DNA from: Comamonadaceae bacterium
GTDB lineage: Bacteria > Pseudomonadota > Gammaproteobacteria > Burkholderiales > Burkholderiaceae_C
Length of the DNA: 64,000 bases
Direction of reading: 5' to 3'
Assembly (NCBI GenBank): GCA_947478725.1
Contig: CANJWZ010000001.1
Coordinates: 186,001 to 250,000, forward strand
Of this stretch, positions 8,127-16,538 are shown piece after piece. The position numbers were made by a program, and so were the translations under genes. The notes beneath the pieces were generated by a model. That model searched no databases. It worked only from the letters and a program-made list of their open reading frames with translations, and was not told where the DNA came from. How positions within the stretch are numbered: position 1 is the stretch's first letter; each line of letters opens with the position of its first letter.

Positions 8127-9005
8127 CTAGAGACTCGTGTTTATCTTATTCTTTGCGATGCCACCTGCAGCGCGCAGCATCTTCTGGGCGGTTTCAACAC
8201 CGGCGTTCTGGTTCTGGCCGGTGACGAGACGACCGTCCACGACCGTGAGGTTGGCAAAGGGCTCCAATGCCGCACTGGCGCTTTCAAACAGCGCGCCTGC
8301 TGCGCGCAGCTCGCGCTCGGGATGCTGTGGCGTGATGGTGATACCCAGTTGTTTGACCTGCCGGTTGGTGACTGCGGTGAGGTGTTTGCCTTTGACCAGC
8401 GGCTGGCCAGTGACATCCGTGGCCAGCAGCAAGCCCAATGGCCCGTGGCAAACGCCGCCCATGACTTTGCCCGCGGCCCAGGCCTGCGTGATCTTCTGGC
8501 CCAGCACGGTCGAGGTACCGAGGTCATAGGCAGCGCCCCAGCCACCGGCCAGAAAGATGATGTCGTACTGCGTGAAGTCAATCGCATCAATCTTCATCGA
8601 GGCTTTGACCTGGGCCTGAAAGACCGTATCTTTCAGGTAGCGTTTGTCAGACGGTGCTGCCAGAAACCAGCGAAACGAGTCGGGCTCAATCGGGATGGCA
8701 CCACCTTGAATGCTGGCCACGTCCACCTTCATGCCGGCCTCAAGAAACTCATAGTAAGGCGCGGTCATCTCTGAGCCAAAGACGCCCGTGGCCTTACCGC
8801 CTGCCCCTAGCGTGGCCTGGCTGGTGGTGATGATCAGTGCCTTGCCGCCAGGCAAAGTGTGGAAATCGCCGTGATAGGCCGGATGCAGACCAAACGCCCT
8901 GAGGGTGGCCGGCAGTGCCAGCCAGGCAAACAGCGCCAGCACTGTAACGACGATGAAAAAGAGGGTGGTCATGCGTTTATTTGGCAAAGGGTTGAAGGAA
9001 TACAA
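8127..9005 (-). CDS. DJ-1/PfpI family protein with N-terminal membrane segment
   Basis: The 292-residue protein has a class I glutamine-amidotransferase-like fold of the Hsp31/PfpI type. It contains LIITTSQ (about 57-63), the conserved Glu region FGSEMTAPYYEF (76-87), FLAGGWGAAYDL (151-162) and the nucleophile elbow GGVCHGPLG with Cys186-His187. A hydrophobic N-terminal helix (about 13-33) suggests membrane anchoring or export. Family members act as glyoxalase-III/deglycase, chaperone or hydratase; this one cannot be assigned. An alternative start is Met12 (8972). It sits 9 bases before sulfatase 1 and 13 bases after the DUF1330-like gene. Confidence 0.85.
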   Translation of the reverse strand: MYSFNPLPNKRMTTLFFIVVTVLALFAWLALPATLRAFGLHPAYHGDFHTLPGGKALIITTSQATLGAGGKATGVFGSEMTAPYYEFLEAGMKVDVASIQGGAIPIEPDSFRWFLAAPSDKRYLKDTVFQAQVKASMKIDAIDFTQYDIIFLAGGWGAAYDLGTSTVLGQKITQAWAAGKVMGGVCHGPLGLLLATDVTGQPLVKGKHLTAVTNRQVKQLGITITPQHPERELRAAGALFESASAALEPFANLTVVDGRLVTGQNQNAGVETAQKMLRAAGGIAKNKINTSL

Positions 9006-9018
9006 GCCAGTTGACTTG

Positions 9019-9648
9019 CTAGCGCGCCAGCAGATAAATCAAAGCGCCGAAAAAAACCAGCGCAGTGGCCATCAAGCCTCGGACAAAAACAAGACTGACA
9101 AGCGGCTTGACCGGAAAGACATGTGTCTTTTCTATGGCCGCCCATTTGTGAACGGTCAGGCCAGCTTTTTGAACCACCAAGGCAAAGCGTAAAAAGTCGC
9201 GGCGACTGCGGTAACGCACCATGGCGACGTAATGCCAGGCATCGGCTCCTTCAGGTTCGACGAATTGCCCGCATCGCTTCGCCACAAAAACCGGATGGTT
9301 GCCGAATCTCAGCAAGGGCCATAAGATCGCCTTTCCCCAACGCATGTCGGCCTTGCGGGCGTCGTCATCGTAGGCACCAGCTGGTGGATAGGCTGGTGGA
9401 TAAGCCGCTCTGGGTCGATGCCGAACCAGGTTCTGCATGACAAACTCCTTACCGTCATCGTTGGCCAGCAGCAGCCGAACCTCAGCGACCGCCGCGCTGT
9501 CCCTTTCACTTCGGGCGTGGGCATTGAGCTCAGCCAAGAAGTGCTCGATCTCAGCAGGTGACAGGGGCCGGCCACTACCACCATACCAAGCCAAAAACAG
9601 GCCGTAGATCACGGCCAGCGGGATAGCGATGGACAGCAGCAGTGTCAT
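9019..9648 (-). CDS. DUF1330-like protein with two membrane segments
   Basis: The 209-residue protein has a membrane segment at each end (about 2-21 and 188-206). The central part resembles DUF1330 dimeric alpha/beta-barrel proteins: KEFVMQNLVRHRP (about 67-79) and YVAMVRYRSRRDFLRFA (about 140-156), followed by a HKWAAIEKT element. The DUF1330 call is from pattern memory and is moderate. It is the first intact gene of the minus-strand operon. A degenerate copy of its 5' half lies at 11719-11850, next to the intact PF10118 gene. Confidence 0.6.
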   Translation of the reverse strand: MTLLLSIAIPLAVIYGLFLAWYGGSGRPLSPAEIEHFLAELNAHARSERDSAAVAEVRLLLANDDGKEFVMQNLVRHRPRAAYPPAYPPAGAYDDDARKADMRWGKAILWPLLRFGNHPVFVAKRCGQFVEPEGADAWHYVAMVRYRSRRDFLRFALVVQKAGLTVHKWAAIEKTHVFPVKPLVSLVFVRGLMATALVFFGALIYLLAR

Positions 9649-9651
9649 GGC

Positions 9652-9810
9652 CTAGGCCTGCTGCCCAACGATGAAGAACAGCTCGCCCACAGGACAGCTT
9701 ATAGACACGACATTGACGAACGCTGACTTCAAAGCGTCACCACCACACCAGCGCTTTTCAAAAGGCGTGGTGAGGTCAACCCATAGCTTTCTAACTGCAA
9801 GTTCGGACAT
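9652..9810 (-). pseudogene. Internally deleted remnant of a PF10118 metal-dependent hydrolase gene
   Basis: This 52-codon ORF reads MSELAVRKLWVDLTTPFEKR through PVGELFFI and then ends directly in VGQQA. The full-length gene at 11856-12686 starts MTDLVVRRLLVDLSTPFPGR through PVGEQYFI and ends in VGQQA after about 220 further codons. The remnant keeps both ends and has lost the middle in frame, including all the E-x-x-H metal-ligand motifs. The downstream bases CTAGGCCTGCTGCCCAAC are also shared by both copies. It may still be translated but should lack activity. Confidence 0.8.
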
Positions 9811-9877
9811 GAAAATATTTTTAGAGGACCGAGGGTTTTGGATAGCTTCTCGACACTTAAGTATTTTGCTATATTTT

Positions 9878-9895
9878 CCATACATGAATGTATGT
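9878..9895. promoter_or_regulatory. TetR-type operator, site A
   Basis: The sequence CCATACATGAATGTATGT has arms ACATACAT-type symmetrical around a short spacer and matches the perfect site B (14523-14540) at 13 of 18 positions, including TACAT and TGTAT at the same spacing. It lies between the minus-strand operon and sulfatase 2, which read away from it. Confidence 0.6.
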
Positions 9896-9995
9896 TTTTA
9901 TGTCATTCTTGTTTTTAAAGTGTTTTTTCTGATTTGGAGCAAAAGTCTGGGGTCTTACCATCCAAGCTTCTGAAACCCGCCTCTATGGGCCACCT

Positions 9996-11678
9996 ATGCT
10001 GAAGAAAATTGTCATTGCTTTTGGATTGTTGATTTCAGCCGTCGTGTTGGTGGTTGGCGGGCTTTATGTCAAAGGCGGGCAAGCAGAGGTGCTTTTGTGG
10101 GTGGTCAAACTCTTCATCAGACAAGAGCATGCGCCCAACAGGGAAGTCACTTGGGCCATTCCAAAAGGCAAGTCGGCAAGTCCTGAAGCCAGTACCGGCA
10201 TCAAACCACCCAATATCATTTTGATTGTGGCCGATGACTTGGGCTACAACGACATCAGTTTGAACGGTGGCGGCCTTGCCAAAGGCAGCGTGCCCACCCC
10301 CTTTATCAACAGCTTGGCGCAGCAAGGTGCCAATTTTGAAACCAGCTATTCGGGCAATGCCACCTGTGCACCTTCACGTGCCGCCATGATGACCGGACGC
10401 TATCCCACTCGCTTTGGCTATGAGTTCACGCCAACGCCCAAGCAGTTCATGAAAGTCGTTGGCCACTACAAGGGCCCCAACCAAGTGCATGACACCATTT
10501 ATCACGCTGATCGTGAAAAAGACCTCATCCCCTACGAAACCATGGGGCTGCCGCGTTCAGAAATCACGATGGCCAAGTTGCTCAAGGGGCAAGGTTATAG
10601 AACGCTGCATGTGGGCAAGTGGCATTTGGGCGATGCACCAGAATTTAGAGCCTATGCGCATGGCTTTGACGAGTCTTTGTCCTTTCCGCATGCCAGCTCT
10701 CTTTTCTTGCCAGAGAAAGATCCCAATGTGGTGAACGCTCAGCAATCTTTTGACATCATTGATAAATTTCAATGGGCCGCAGGCAGTTTTGGCATGCGCT
10801 TTAACAGCAGCGAACTCTTCAAGCCTAAGCGTTATGTGACAGATTACCTCACTGACGAAGCCGAAAAAGCCATTGATGCCAATCGCAATCAGCCCTTCTT
10901 TCTTTACCTGGCTTACACCGCGCCGCATACGCCATTGCAAGCCACCAAAGAAGACTACGCGGCACTGTCGCACATTGAAGACCACACATTGCGTGTGTAT
11001 GCCGCCATGGTTCGCAACCTAGACCGCAACATTGGCCGTGTGCTGCAAACACTGAAAGACAAAGGCTTGGACGACAACACCATTGTGATTTTTACCAGCG
11101 ACAACGGCGGTGCACATTACGTCGGCCTTGATGGTTTGAACAGTCCGTACCGCGGTTGGAAGGCCACGTTTTTTGAAGGCGGTATTCGGGTTCCCTTGTT
11201 CATGCGTTGGCCTGCAGGCATTCCCAAAGGTGTGAAGCCGCAACTGCCAGTCAACCACATGGACATCTTCACCACGGTGGCCGCTGCCACCGGCGCCAAG
11301 TTGCCCACTGACAGGCCGATGGATGGCATTAACTTGTTACCCCAAATCGCCAAGCCCACTGACAAAGGACCCGACCGCTCTTTGTTCTGGCGAACCGACA
11401 CGTATCGGGTGATTCGAAAAGGCGACTGGAAATTGCAGGTGACGCAAAACCCCAAAAAAGACTGGCTCTACCACCTGGCCGCAGACCCGACCGAAAAAGT
11501 CAATTTGGCAACCCAAGAACCCGCCAGAGTGGCCAGCATGAAGAAAGAGTTAGAAGCCTTCAATGCCACGCAAGTCAAGCCTAACTGGCCTTCCATGGCC
11601 GAGGCTGCCATCAGCATTGATAAAAATCTTCGGCAAACATCGCTGCCAACTGATGAGTACATTTACTACGGTAACTGA
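9996..11678 (+). CDS. Sulfatase 2 (alkaline-phosphatase superfamily), canonical C-A-P-S-R
   Basis: Type I sulfatase of 560 residues, clearly paralogous to sulfatase 1 along its length. N-terminal membrane segment at about 5-22; PPNIILIVADDLGYND (71-86) gives the metal ligands Asp80 and Asp81. The active-site motif Cys124-A-P-S-R-AAMMTGR is canonical for conversion to formylglycine by FGE. Other motifs: HVGKWHLG, FTSDNGGAHY, and GGIRVPLFMRWP in the second half. Its base composition is visibly lower in G+C than its neighbours, and it reads opposite to sulfatase 1 between two gene remnants, which suggests insertion or rearrangement. Operator A lies about 100 bases upstream. The Shine-Dalgarno site is weak. 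Confidence 0.92.
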   Translation: MLKKIVIAFGLLISAVVLVVGGLYVKGGQAEVLLWVVKLFIRQEHAPNREVTWAIPKGKSASPEASTGIKPPNIILIVADDLGYNDISLNGGGLAKGSVPTPFINSLAQQGANFETSYSGNATCAPSRAAMMTGRYPTRFGYEFTPTPKQFMKVVGHYKGPNQVHDTIYHADREKDLIPYETMGLPRSEITMAKLLKGQGYRTLHVGKWHLGDAPEFRAYAHGFDESLSFPHASSLFLPEKDPNVVNAQQSFDIIDKFQWAAGSFGMRFNSSELFKPKRYVTDYLTDEAEKAIDANRNQPFFLYLAYTAPHTPLQATKEDYAALSHIEDHTLRVYAAMVRNLDRNIGRVLQTLKDKGLDDNTIVIFTSDNGGAHYVGLDGLNSPYRGWKATFFEGGIRVPLFMRWPAGIPKGVKPQLPVNHMDIFTTVAAATGAKLPTDRPMDGINLLPQIAKPTDKGPDRSLFWRTDTYRVIRKGDWKLQVTQNPKKDWLYHLAADPTEKVNLATQEPARVASMKKELEAFNATQVKPNWPSMAEAAISIDKNLRQTSLPTDEYIYYGN

Positions 11679-11718
11679 GCGCATGCGCGAGCCACCCATT
11701 TCGGTGTCATTGCCAGTC

Positions 11719-11850
11719 CTACGCCCCTTCAGCTTCGACGAATTTTCCCTCGGTTTGAGCAGGCGCTAGGGGCTGGCCACTGCCACGATACCAAGCCAAA
11801 AACAGGCCTTAGATCACTGCCCGCAGGATAGCGATGGACAGCAGCAGGTC
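11719..11850 (-). pseudogene. Degenerate remnant of the DUF1330-like gene
   Basis: On the plus strand 11741-11872 closely matches 9541-9669, the 5' end of the intact gene at 9019-9648 plus the junction after it. The copy carries a TAC-to-TAA change (minus strand, near 11809) giving a stop, and a one-base deletion beside the start codon. A short match CTTCAGSTTCGACGAATT at 11720-11740 corresponds to about 9250-9268 of the intact gene, so an internal segment was deleted as well. Confidence 0.72.
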
Positions 11851-11855
11851 ATGGC

Positions 11856-12686
11856 CTAGGCCTGCTGCCCAACCAGGGAGAACTGCGCGGCGTTGTCCCG
11901 TAGCCATTGTTTTGAAAGCGCCCCATCATGCTGGCTAGGGTGAAAGGTGGGCGAAAAATAGTCGCGCCACAAACCGTAGTTGCTGCGCACCAAGCCGTCT
12001 TTGGCGAACAGCAGCCTGGCGCCGCTGCGCCAGCTACGCCAGCTCAACAGGCTGCCGTCATGCCAGAGATTGCGCACGGTTTGGCGTATCACGTCTGTCA
12101 GGAACACAAACGTGATGTAGCGAAAGATTCGCACACGCCAAGCATGATTGCCACTGACCGCTTGGTAAATATCAAAGGCGGTGCAGCGATGCTCGGACTC
12201 TTCCGCACTGTGCCAAAGCCACATGGTTTTCAGCCTTGGATCGGCACCGGCCAGCGCCTCAGGGTGACGCAACATCCAGTCGGCAAAAATAGCCGTGAAG
12301 TGCTCCGTGGCAGCGGTGGCGGCAACATGCATGCGTAGATCACGATGGGCGTTGGCCTTGAGTCGCCTCAAGGCGCGCCGCTCAATTTCGTTGCGATAGC
12401 CCAGGTTTTCCAAATGGCTGTTGAACAAAAAGTGAATCCTTCTGTGCGTGGCCTCTTGTCCGGCAAAGCCCTTGACCTCGGCCGCGTACTTGTCCTGCTC
12501 TGACGCCGGCAGGGCCTTCAAGCCATTGCGCACCGAGTCAATAAAGTACTGCTCGCCCACTGGAAAGCTCATCGACAGAGCGTTGAAGAAGGCAGAGCGG
12601 AACGCATCACCGCCGTTCCACCGACCGGGAAAAGGTGTGCTCAGGTCAACCAACAGGCGGCGTACTACTAAATCGGTCATGGTCAT
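11856..12686 (-). CDS. PF10118 metal-dependent hydrolase family protein
   Basis: The protein has 276 residues, mostly helical. Motifs look like a ferritin-type di-iron site: GQEATHRRIHFLF (about 90-102), ATEHFTAIFADW (about 134-145) and WHSAEESEHRCTAFDIY (about 163-179). The family is annotated as metal-dependent hydrolase, but the reaction is not established. A hydroxylase or oxygenase role is possible from the E-x-x-H pattern, which is inference. It follows the acyl-CoA ligase gene by 72 bases on the same strand and is probably co-transcribed. A truncated paralogue lies at 9652-9810. The start may instead be Met3 (12680). Confidence 0.82.
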   Translation of the reverse strand: MTMTDLVVRRLLVDLSTPFPGRWNGGDAFRSAFFNALSMSFPVGEQYFIDSVRNGLKALPASEQDKYAAEVKGFAGQEATHRRIHFLFNSHLENLGYRNEIERRALRRLKANAHRDLRMHVAATAATEHFTAIFADWMLRHPEALAGADPRLKTMWLWHSAEESEHRCTAFDIYQAVSGNHAWRVRIFRYITFVFLTDVIRQTVRNLWHDGSLLSWRSWRSGARLLFAKDGLVRSNYGLWRDYFSPTFHPSQHDGALSKQWLRDNAAQFSLVGQQA

Positions 12687-12758
12687 TGTCTCAACAGTCG
12701 GTTCATGGTTTTGAAGGCTTCATGAAATTTCAACATTTTTGCGGGCGAGCGACCTCGC

Positions 12759-14429
12759 TCAGACCCGCTCGCGCAGCTCGCGCCGCAAAATCTTACCCAC
12801 ATTGCTTTTCGGCAACTCGTCCATGAACTCAATTTCACGTGGCATTTTGTAAGCGGTCAGATTTTCGCGGCAATGCCGGATGAGATCTTCTTTCGTCAAG
12901 TCAGCTGTTTTCTTGACCACATAAATCAGCACCGACTCACCCGAATGTTGGCTCGGCTTGCCAACAGCCGCCACTTCCAAAACGCCCGGGTGCATCATCA
13001 CGACATCTTCGATTTCATTCGGGTAGACATTAAAGCCGGACACCAGAATCACGTCTTTGAGGCGGTCGACCAACTTGAGGAAACCATTGCCATCCATCAC
13101 CGCGACATCACCGGTGCGTAAAAAGCCATCCGCCGTCATCACCGCAGCGGTTTCAAGAGGCCGCTGCCAGTAGCCCTGCATCACTTGGGGACCGCGCACG
13201 CAGAGCTCTCCGGCTTCACCCACAGGCAGTTCTTTGCCATCTGCGTTGCGAATGGACACCTCGGTAGAGGGAACCGGCAGGCCAATGCTGCCGTTGAAGG
13301 CTTTCAGGTCTAGCGGGTTCACGGTGACGGTGGGTGAGCACTCGGTCAGCCCATAACCTTCAATCAGCGGGGTGTGGGTAATGTGCTGCCAGCGCTCTGC
13401 AACAGCGCGCTGCACTGCCGCACCGCCGCCGATGGCAACGCGCAGCTGGCTGAAATTTACTTTTGCGAAGTCTGGGTTATTGACCAGGCCATTGAACAGC
13501 GTGTTCACAGCAGGCAACGAGACAAAGCGGTAGCGGCTCAATACTTTGACAAAGGCCGGAATGTTGCGAGGGTCGGCCACCAGCACGTTGGTGCCGCCCA
13601 TACCAACAAAGCCCAGGCACGTCCCCAGCGCGAAGATGTGGTACAGCGGAATGGCCGTGATGCTGATCAGGTCGGCGTTTTTATCCAAAAAGGGCTCAAA
13701 CCAGACCTGGCCCTGTTTGGCATTGGCAAGGATGTTGAGGTGGGTCAGCATCGCGCCCTTTGATACGCCCGTGGTTCCGCCGGTGTACTGCAAAAAAGCA
13801 AGGTCGTTGGGCTGGATATCGACCGGTTTAAATGCAGCCACCGCGCCACGTGCCAACATGCCTAGATACGTCACGCTGCCCGGCAAGCTGTACGCGGGCA
13901 CCATTTTTTTAACCTTGCGGACCAGAAAGTTGCCCAGCACCCGTTTAGGCCACGGCATCATGTCGGCCAGGCCTGTGACCACCACATGTTTAACGGCGGT
14001 GTTTTTGATGACCTTGGCCAGCGTGTGCGCAAAAACGTCAACGATGACCATCGCCTCTGCGCCTGAATCCCTGAGCTGGTGCTCCAGTTCGCGGGCGGTG
14101 TACATCGGATTCACGTTGACCACCACATAACCCGCACGCAACAGGCCGAACAGGCAGACCGGATATTGCAGCAAATTGGGCATCATCAAGGCAACGCGTG
14201 CGCCTTGGGCCAGCTTGAGTTCGGACTGAAAATAGGCGGCCACCCGTTCCGAGAGCTTGTCCAGCTGGCTGTAAGTCATCGCTACACCGGTGGATCCGCT
14301 GATAAACGCGTCACGATCTGCGTACTGTCTGGTGGCATCAGCGAAATATTGCGCAATGGAATGCAGCGCACCCAGGTCAATGTTTTCAGGGACTCCCGCA
14401 GAGTAGCTTTTGAGCCAGATTTTTTCCAT
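12759..14429 (-). CDS. Long-chain fatty-acid--CoA ligase (FadD-like)
   Basis: This 556-residue ANL-superfamily ligase activates a carboxylic acid as acyl-AMP and then acyl-CoA. The AMP-binding P-loop LQYTGGTTGVSKGAM lies at about 213-227, YGLTECSP near 350, and the hinge/A8 region LRTGDVAVMDGNGFLKLVDRLKD near 430-450. PKSNVGKILRREL at the C-terminus holds the catalytic Lys. It resembles FadD of medium/long-chain type. In the cluster it would feed an acid product into beta-oxidation. Operator B overlaps its predicted -10 box about 110 bases upstream. Confidence 0.93.
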   Translation of the reverse strand: MEKIWLKSYSAGVPENIDLGALHSIAQYFADATRQYADRDAFISGSTGVAMTYSQLDKLSERVAAYFQSELKLAQGARVALMMPNLLQYPVCLFGLLRAGYVVVNVNPMYTARELEHQLRDSGAEAMVIVDVFAHTLAKVIKNTAVKHVVVTGLADMMPWPKRVLGNFLVRKVKKMVPAYSLPGSVTYLGMLARGAVAAFKPVDIQPNDLAFLQYTGGTTGVSKGAMLTHLNILANAKQGQVWFEPFLDKNADLISITAIPLYHIFALGTCLGFVGMGGTNVLVADPRNIPAFVKVLSRYRFVSLPAVNTLFNGLVNNPDFAKVNFSQLRVAIGGGAAVQRAVAERWQHITHTPLIEGYGLTECSPTVTVNPLDLKAFNGSIGLPVPSTEVSIRNADGKELPVGEAGELCVRGPQVMQGYWQRPLETAAVMTADGFLRTGDVAVMDGNGFLKLVDRLKDVILVSGFNVYPNEIEDVVMMHPGVLEVAAVGKPSQHSGESVLIYVVKKTADLTKEDLIRHCRENLTAYKMPREIEFMDELPKSNVGKILRRELRERV

Positions 14430-14522
14430 GCTTTAGTTCTGGGTGACTGGTTGACCACTTCGCCTCAACATCTCTAGAAAGCGATCAGGTCTGACGACGA
14501 TAGGTTTTAAGTTGACCCGCTT

Positions 14523-14565
14523 CAATACATTAGTGTATTGTAAAAATAGACGAGGTTGACATCAA
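14523..14565 (-). promoter_or_regulatory. Promoter of the acyl-CoA ligase gene with TetR-type operator site B
   Basis: On the minus strand TTGATG (14565-14560), a 17-base spacer and TACAAT (14542-14537) form a good sigma-70 promoter. The 18-bp site CAATACATTAGTGTATTG at 14523-14540 is a perfect dyad (CAATACA-N4-TGTATTG) and overlaps the -10 box, a position suited to repression. Confidence 0.68.
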
Positions 14566-14601
14566 TTTTTAGGAGCTGACGCACACGTTACAAGGCGCCT
14601 A

Positions 14602-14639
14602 TTGACAGGCTACTTGGCGTTCAATACAGTGATGTACTG
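14602..14639 (+). promoter_or_regulatory. Promoter of the desaturase/SDR genes with TetR-type operator site C
   Basis: TTGACA (14602-14607), a 17-base spacer and TACAGT (14625-14630) form a promoter reading toward the sterol-desaturase gene. The dyad CAATACAGTGATGTACTG (14622-14639) matches site B at 14 of 18 positions and covers the -10 box. Sites B and C lie back to back in one divergent region. Confidence 0.68.
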
Positions 14640-14719
14640 TGCAGCTTTTAGCTGGACGCTTAAACGTGTTTTTCATGCCAACGCGCGTCACGATCGTCAT
14701 CCCTCCAACAAGACCTACG

Positions 14720-15571
14720 ATGCAAACACAAACTGTGCAACTGTTGGCTGTTTTTTCTGTGCTGGGCAGCTTCGCGCTGGCCGAGCTTGTGCAAAGGCGC
14801 TTCTTTGCACCGGAAGCCACACGTGAAGACAACCGACTCGACATCGCTGTCACGCTGATCTTTCCGCTGATCGCCGGGGCTGTGGTGGCTGCCGCCAACG
14901 CTTTGTGCGTCTGGTTGATGCCAGAGCAACGCGACGCCCTGGCTGGCTGGCCGGTATGGCAAATGGTGCTGGTGTTGTTGCTGGCAGACGACCTGACCCA
15001 GTACTTTTGGCACCGACTGAGTCACACCTCCTTCATGTGGCCCCTGCACCGCGCCCACCACTCCGCCGCTTATATGAGTGTGCGTATCGTCTACCGCAAC
15101 AATGCCTTTTACTACGCGCTGATGCCGGGCCTGTGGCTGTCGGGTGTGCTCATTTACCTTGGGTTTGGTTGGGTCTACGTGGTCTATTCCATCGTCAAGC
15201 TGTCCGTGATCATTGGCGCGCATTCTGCCGTGCGCTGGGACCAGTGGCTGTACCGTTACCGCGTGCTGCGCCCGCTGGCCTGGGTGGTCGAGCGAACCAT
15301 TTCGACTCCCGCTACCCACTATGCGCACCATGCCTTGGTGCAGGACGACGGCGTGGGTCACTACACCGGCAATTACGGCAATTTGCTTTTTTTCTGGGAC
15401 GTGCTGTTTGGTACCGCACACATCACGCGGCGCTACCCGCCGGCCTATGGCCTGACGGATGACCGGGCGCACGGGCCAGAGTCCTGGCTAACGCAGCTTG
15501 TGTACCCGCTCAAGCGTTCACGCCGCGCTGAAACCGTGCTTGGCAACGCCTCACACCAGCCACCGAAATAG
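14720..15571 (+). CDS. Fatty-acid hydroxylase / sterol desaturase family membrane protein
   Basis: An integral-membrane di-iron oxygenase candidate of about 283 residues. Histidine boxes are complete: HRLSH (98-102), HRAHH (110-114), a lone His168 and HYAHH (200-204), between hydrophobic segments at about 5-24, 42-64, 80-95 and 135-165. Family members hydroxylate or desaturate fatty acids, sterols or carotenoids; the substrate here is unknown. The frame is open from 14639, but that start would lie in the operator. I chose the Met at 14720; 14675 is an alternative, and neither has a strong ribosome site. The SDR gene follows after 31 bases. Confidence 0.85.
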   Translation: MQTQTVQLLAVFSVLGSFALAELVQRRFFAPEATREDNRLDIAVTLIFPLIAGAVVAAANALCVWLMPEQRDALAGWPVWQMVLVLLLADDLTQYFWHRLSHTSFMWPLHRAHHSAAYMSVRIVYRNNAFYYALMPGLWLSGVLIYLGFGWVYVVYSIVKLSVIIGAHSAVRWDQWLYRYRVLRPLAWVVERTISTPATHYAHHALVQDDGVGHYTGNYGNLLFFWDVLFGTAHITRRYPPAYGLTDDRAHGPESWLTQLVYPLKRSRRAETVLGNASHQPPK

Positions 15572-15602
15572 CCTCTGGCATCAAACTTTCAGGAAATTTC
15601 GC

Positions 15603-16493
15603 ATGACATGGCTGACTGGCAAGACGGTGGTGATCACCGGCGCTGCATCCGGCATAGGCGAGGCGCTGGCCCACGCGCTGGCCGGTCAGGGCGCGCGGCT
15701 GCTGCTGGCCGATGTGGACGCAGACCGCCTCGAAGCGGTGGCCAGCAGCGTCCGGCTGACAGGGGCGACATGCCTGACTCAGCTTTGCGATGTGTCACAG
15801 GTCTCGGCATTAGAAGCGCTGGCCGAGCTTGCGCTGCGCGAGCTGGGCGGCGCGGACGTGCTCATCAACAATGCGGGCGTGGCGCTGGTCGCGCCGGTGC
15901 AAAGCCTGTCGCTGACCGACGCGCACTGGCTGATGGACATCAACTTTTGGGGCGTGGTGCATGGCTGCCGCGCCTTCACCCCGCAATTGCAGGCGCGCCC
16001 AGACGGCACCATCGTCAACCTGTCGAGTGTCTTTGCCATGGTGTCGCTACCCACCCAGTCGATCTACAACGCCAGCAAGGCGGCCGTGCGCGCATTCTCG
16101 GATGCGTTGCGCGAAGAGTTGCGCAAAAAGCCAGGCAATGCTCACAACGCGGAAAGCGCACATGGCGTACGCGTGCTGTGCGTGCATCCCGGCGGCATCC
16201 GCACACGGCTGGTGACGCAGGCGCGGCTAGGTGACATCTCCTCCGTCGCCGAGAGCCCACAAGCCCTGCAGGCGCAGTTTAAGGGGGTGGCCCGTACCAG
16301 CGCCGACCAAGCCGCCGCCGCCATCGTCCAGGCACTGCGCGATGGCAGAACACGCCTGCTCATAGGCGCAGATGCGCGTCTGGGTGACTGGCTGTTTCGC
16401 CTGGCACCGGGCCGGGCTTCGGCCTGGTTTTCAGCGCTGGCGCTATGGGGTCAGCACCAGATCAAGCGGCGCATGGCTCAAAAACCTACCTGA
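15603..16493 (+). CDS. Short-chain dehydrogenase/reductase
   Basis: A classical SDR of 296 residues. TGAASGIG (12-19) binds the nucleotide, NNAG lies at 89-92, and the catalytic set is Ser141/142 with Tyr155-x3-Lys159 (YNASK). A longer C-terminal part (about 200-296) resembles the SDRs found beside EthA/MymA-type monooxygenases. The start at 15603 follows AGGAAA by about eight bases; upstream in-frame codons lie inside the previous gene. A likely role is oxidation of an alcohol made by the neighbouring hydroxylase or BVMO, which is inference from context. Confidence 0.9.
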   Translation: MTWLTGKTVVITGAASGIGEALAHALAGQGARLLLADVDADRLEAVASSVRLTGATCLTQLCDVSQVSALEALAELALRELGGADVLINNAGVALVAPVQSLSLTDAHWLMDINFWGVVHGCRAFTPQLQARPDGTIVNLSSVFAMVSLPTQSIYNASKAAVRAFSDALREELRKKPGNAHNAESAHGVRVLCVHPGGIRTRLVTQARLGDISSVAESPQALQAQFKGVARTSADQAAAAIVQALRDGRTRLLIGADARLGDWLFRLAPGRASAWFSALALWGQHQIKRRMAQKPT

Positions 16494-16538
16494 GGCGCTG
16501 GTTTTTACAGCTCCATGAACGGCCAGTAGATATCGCGA

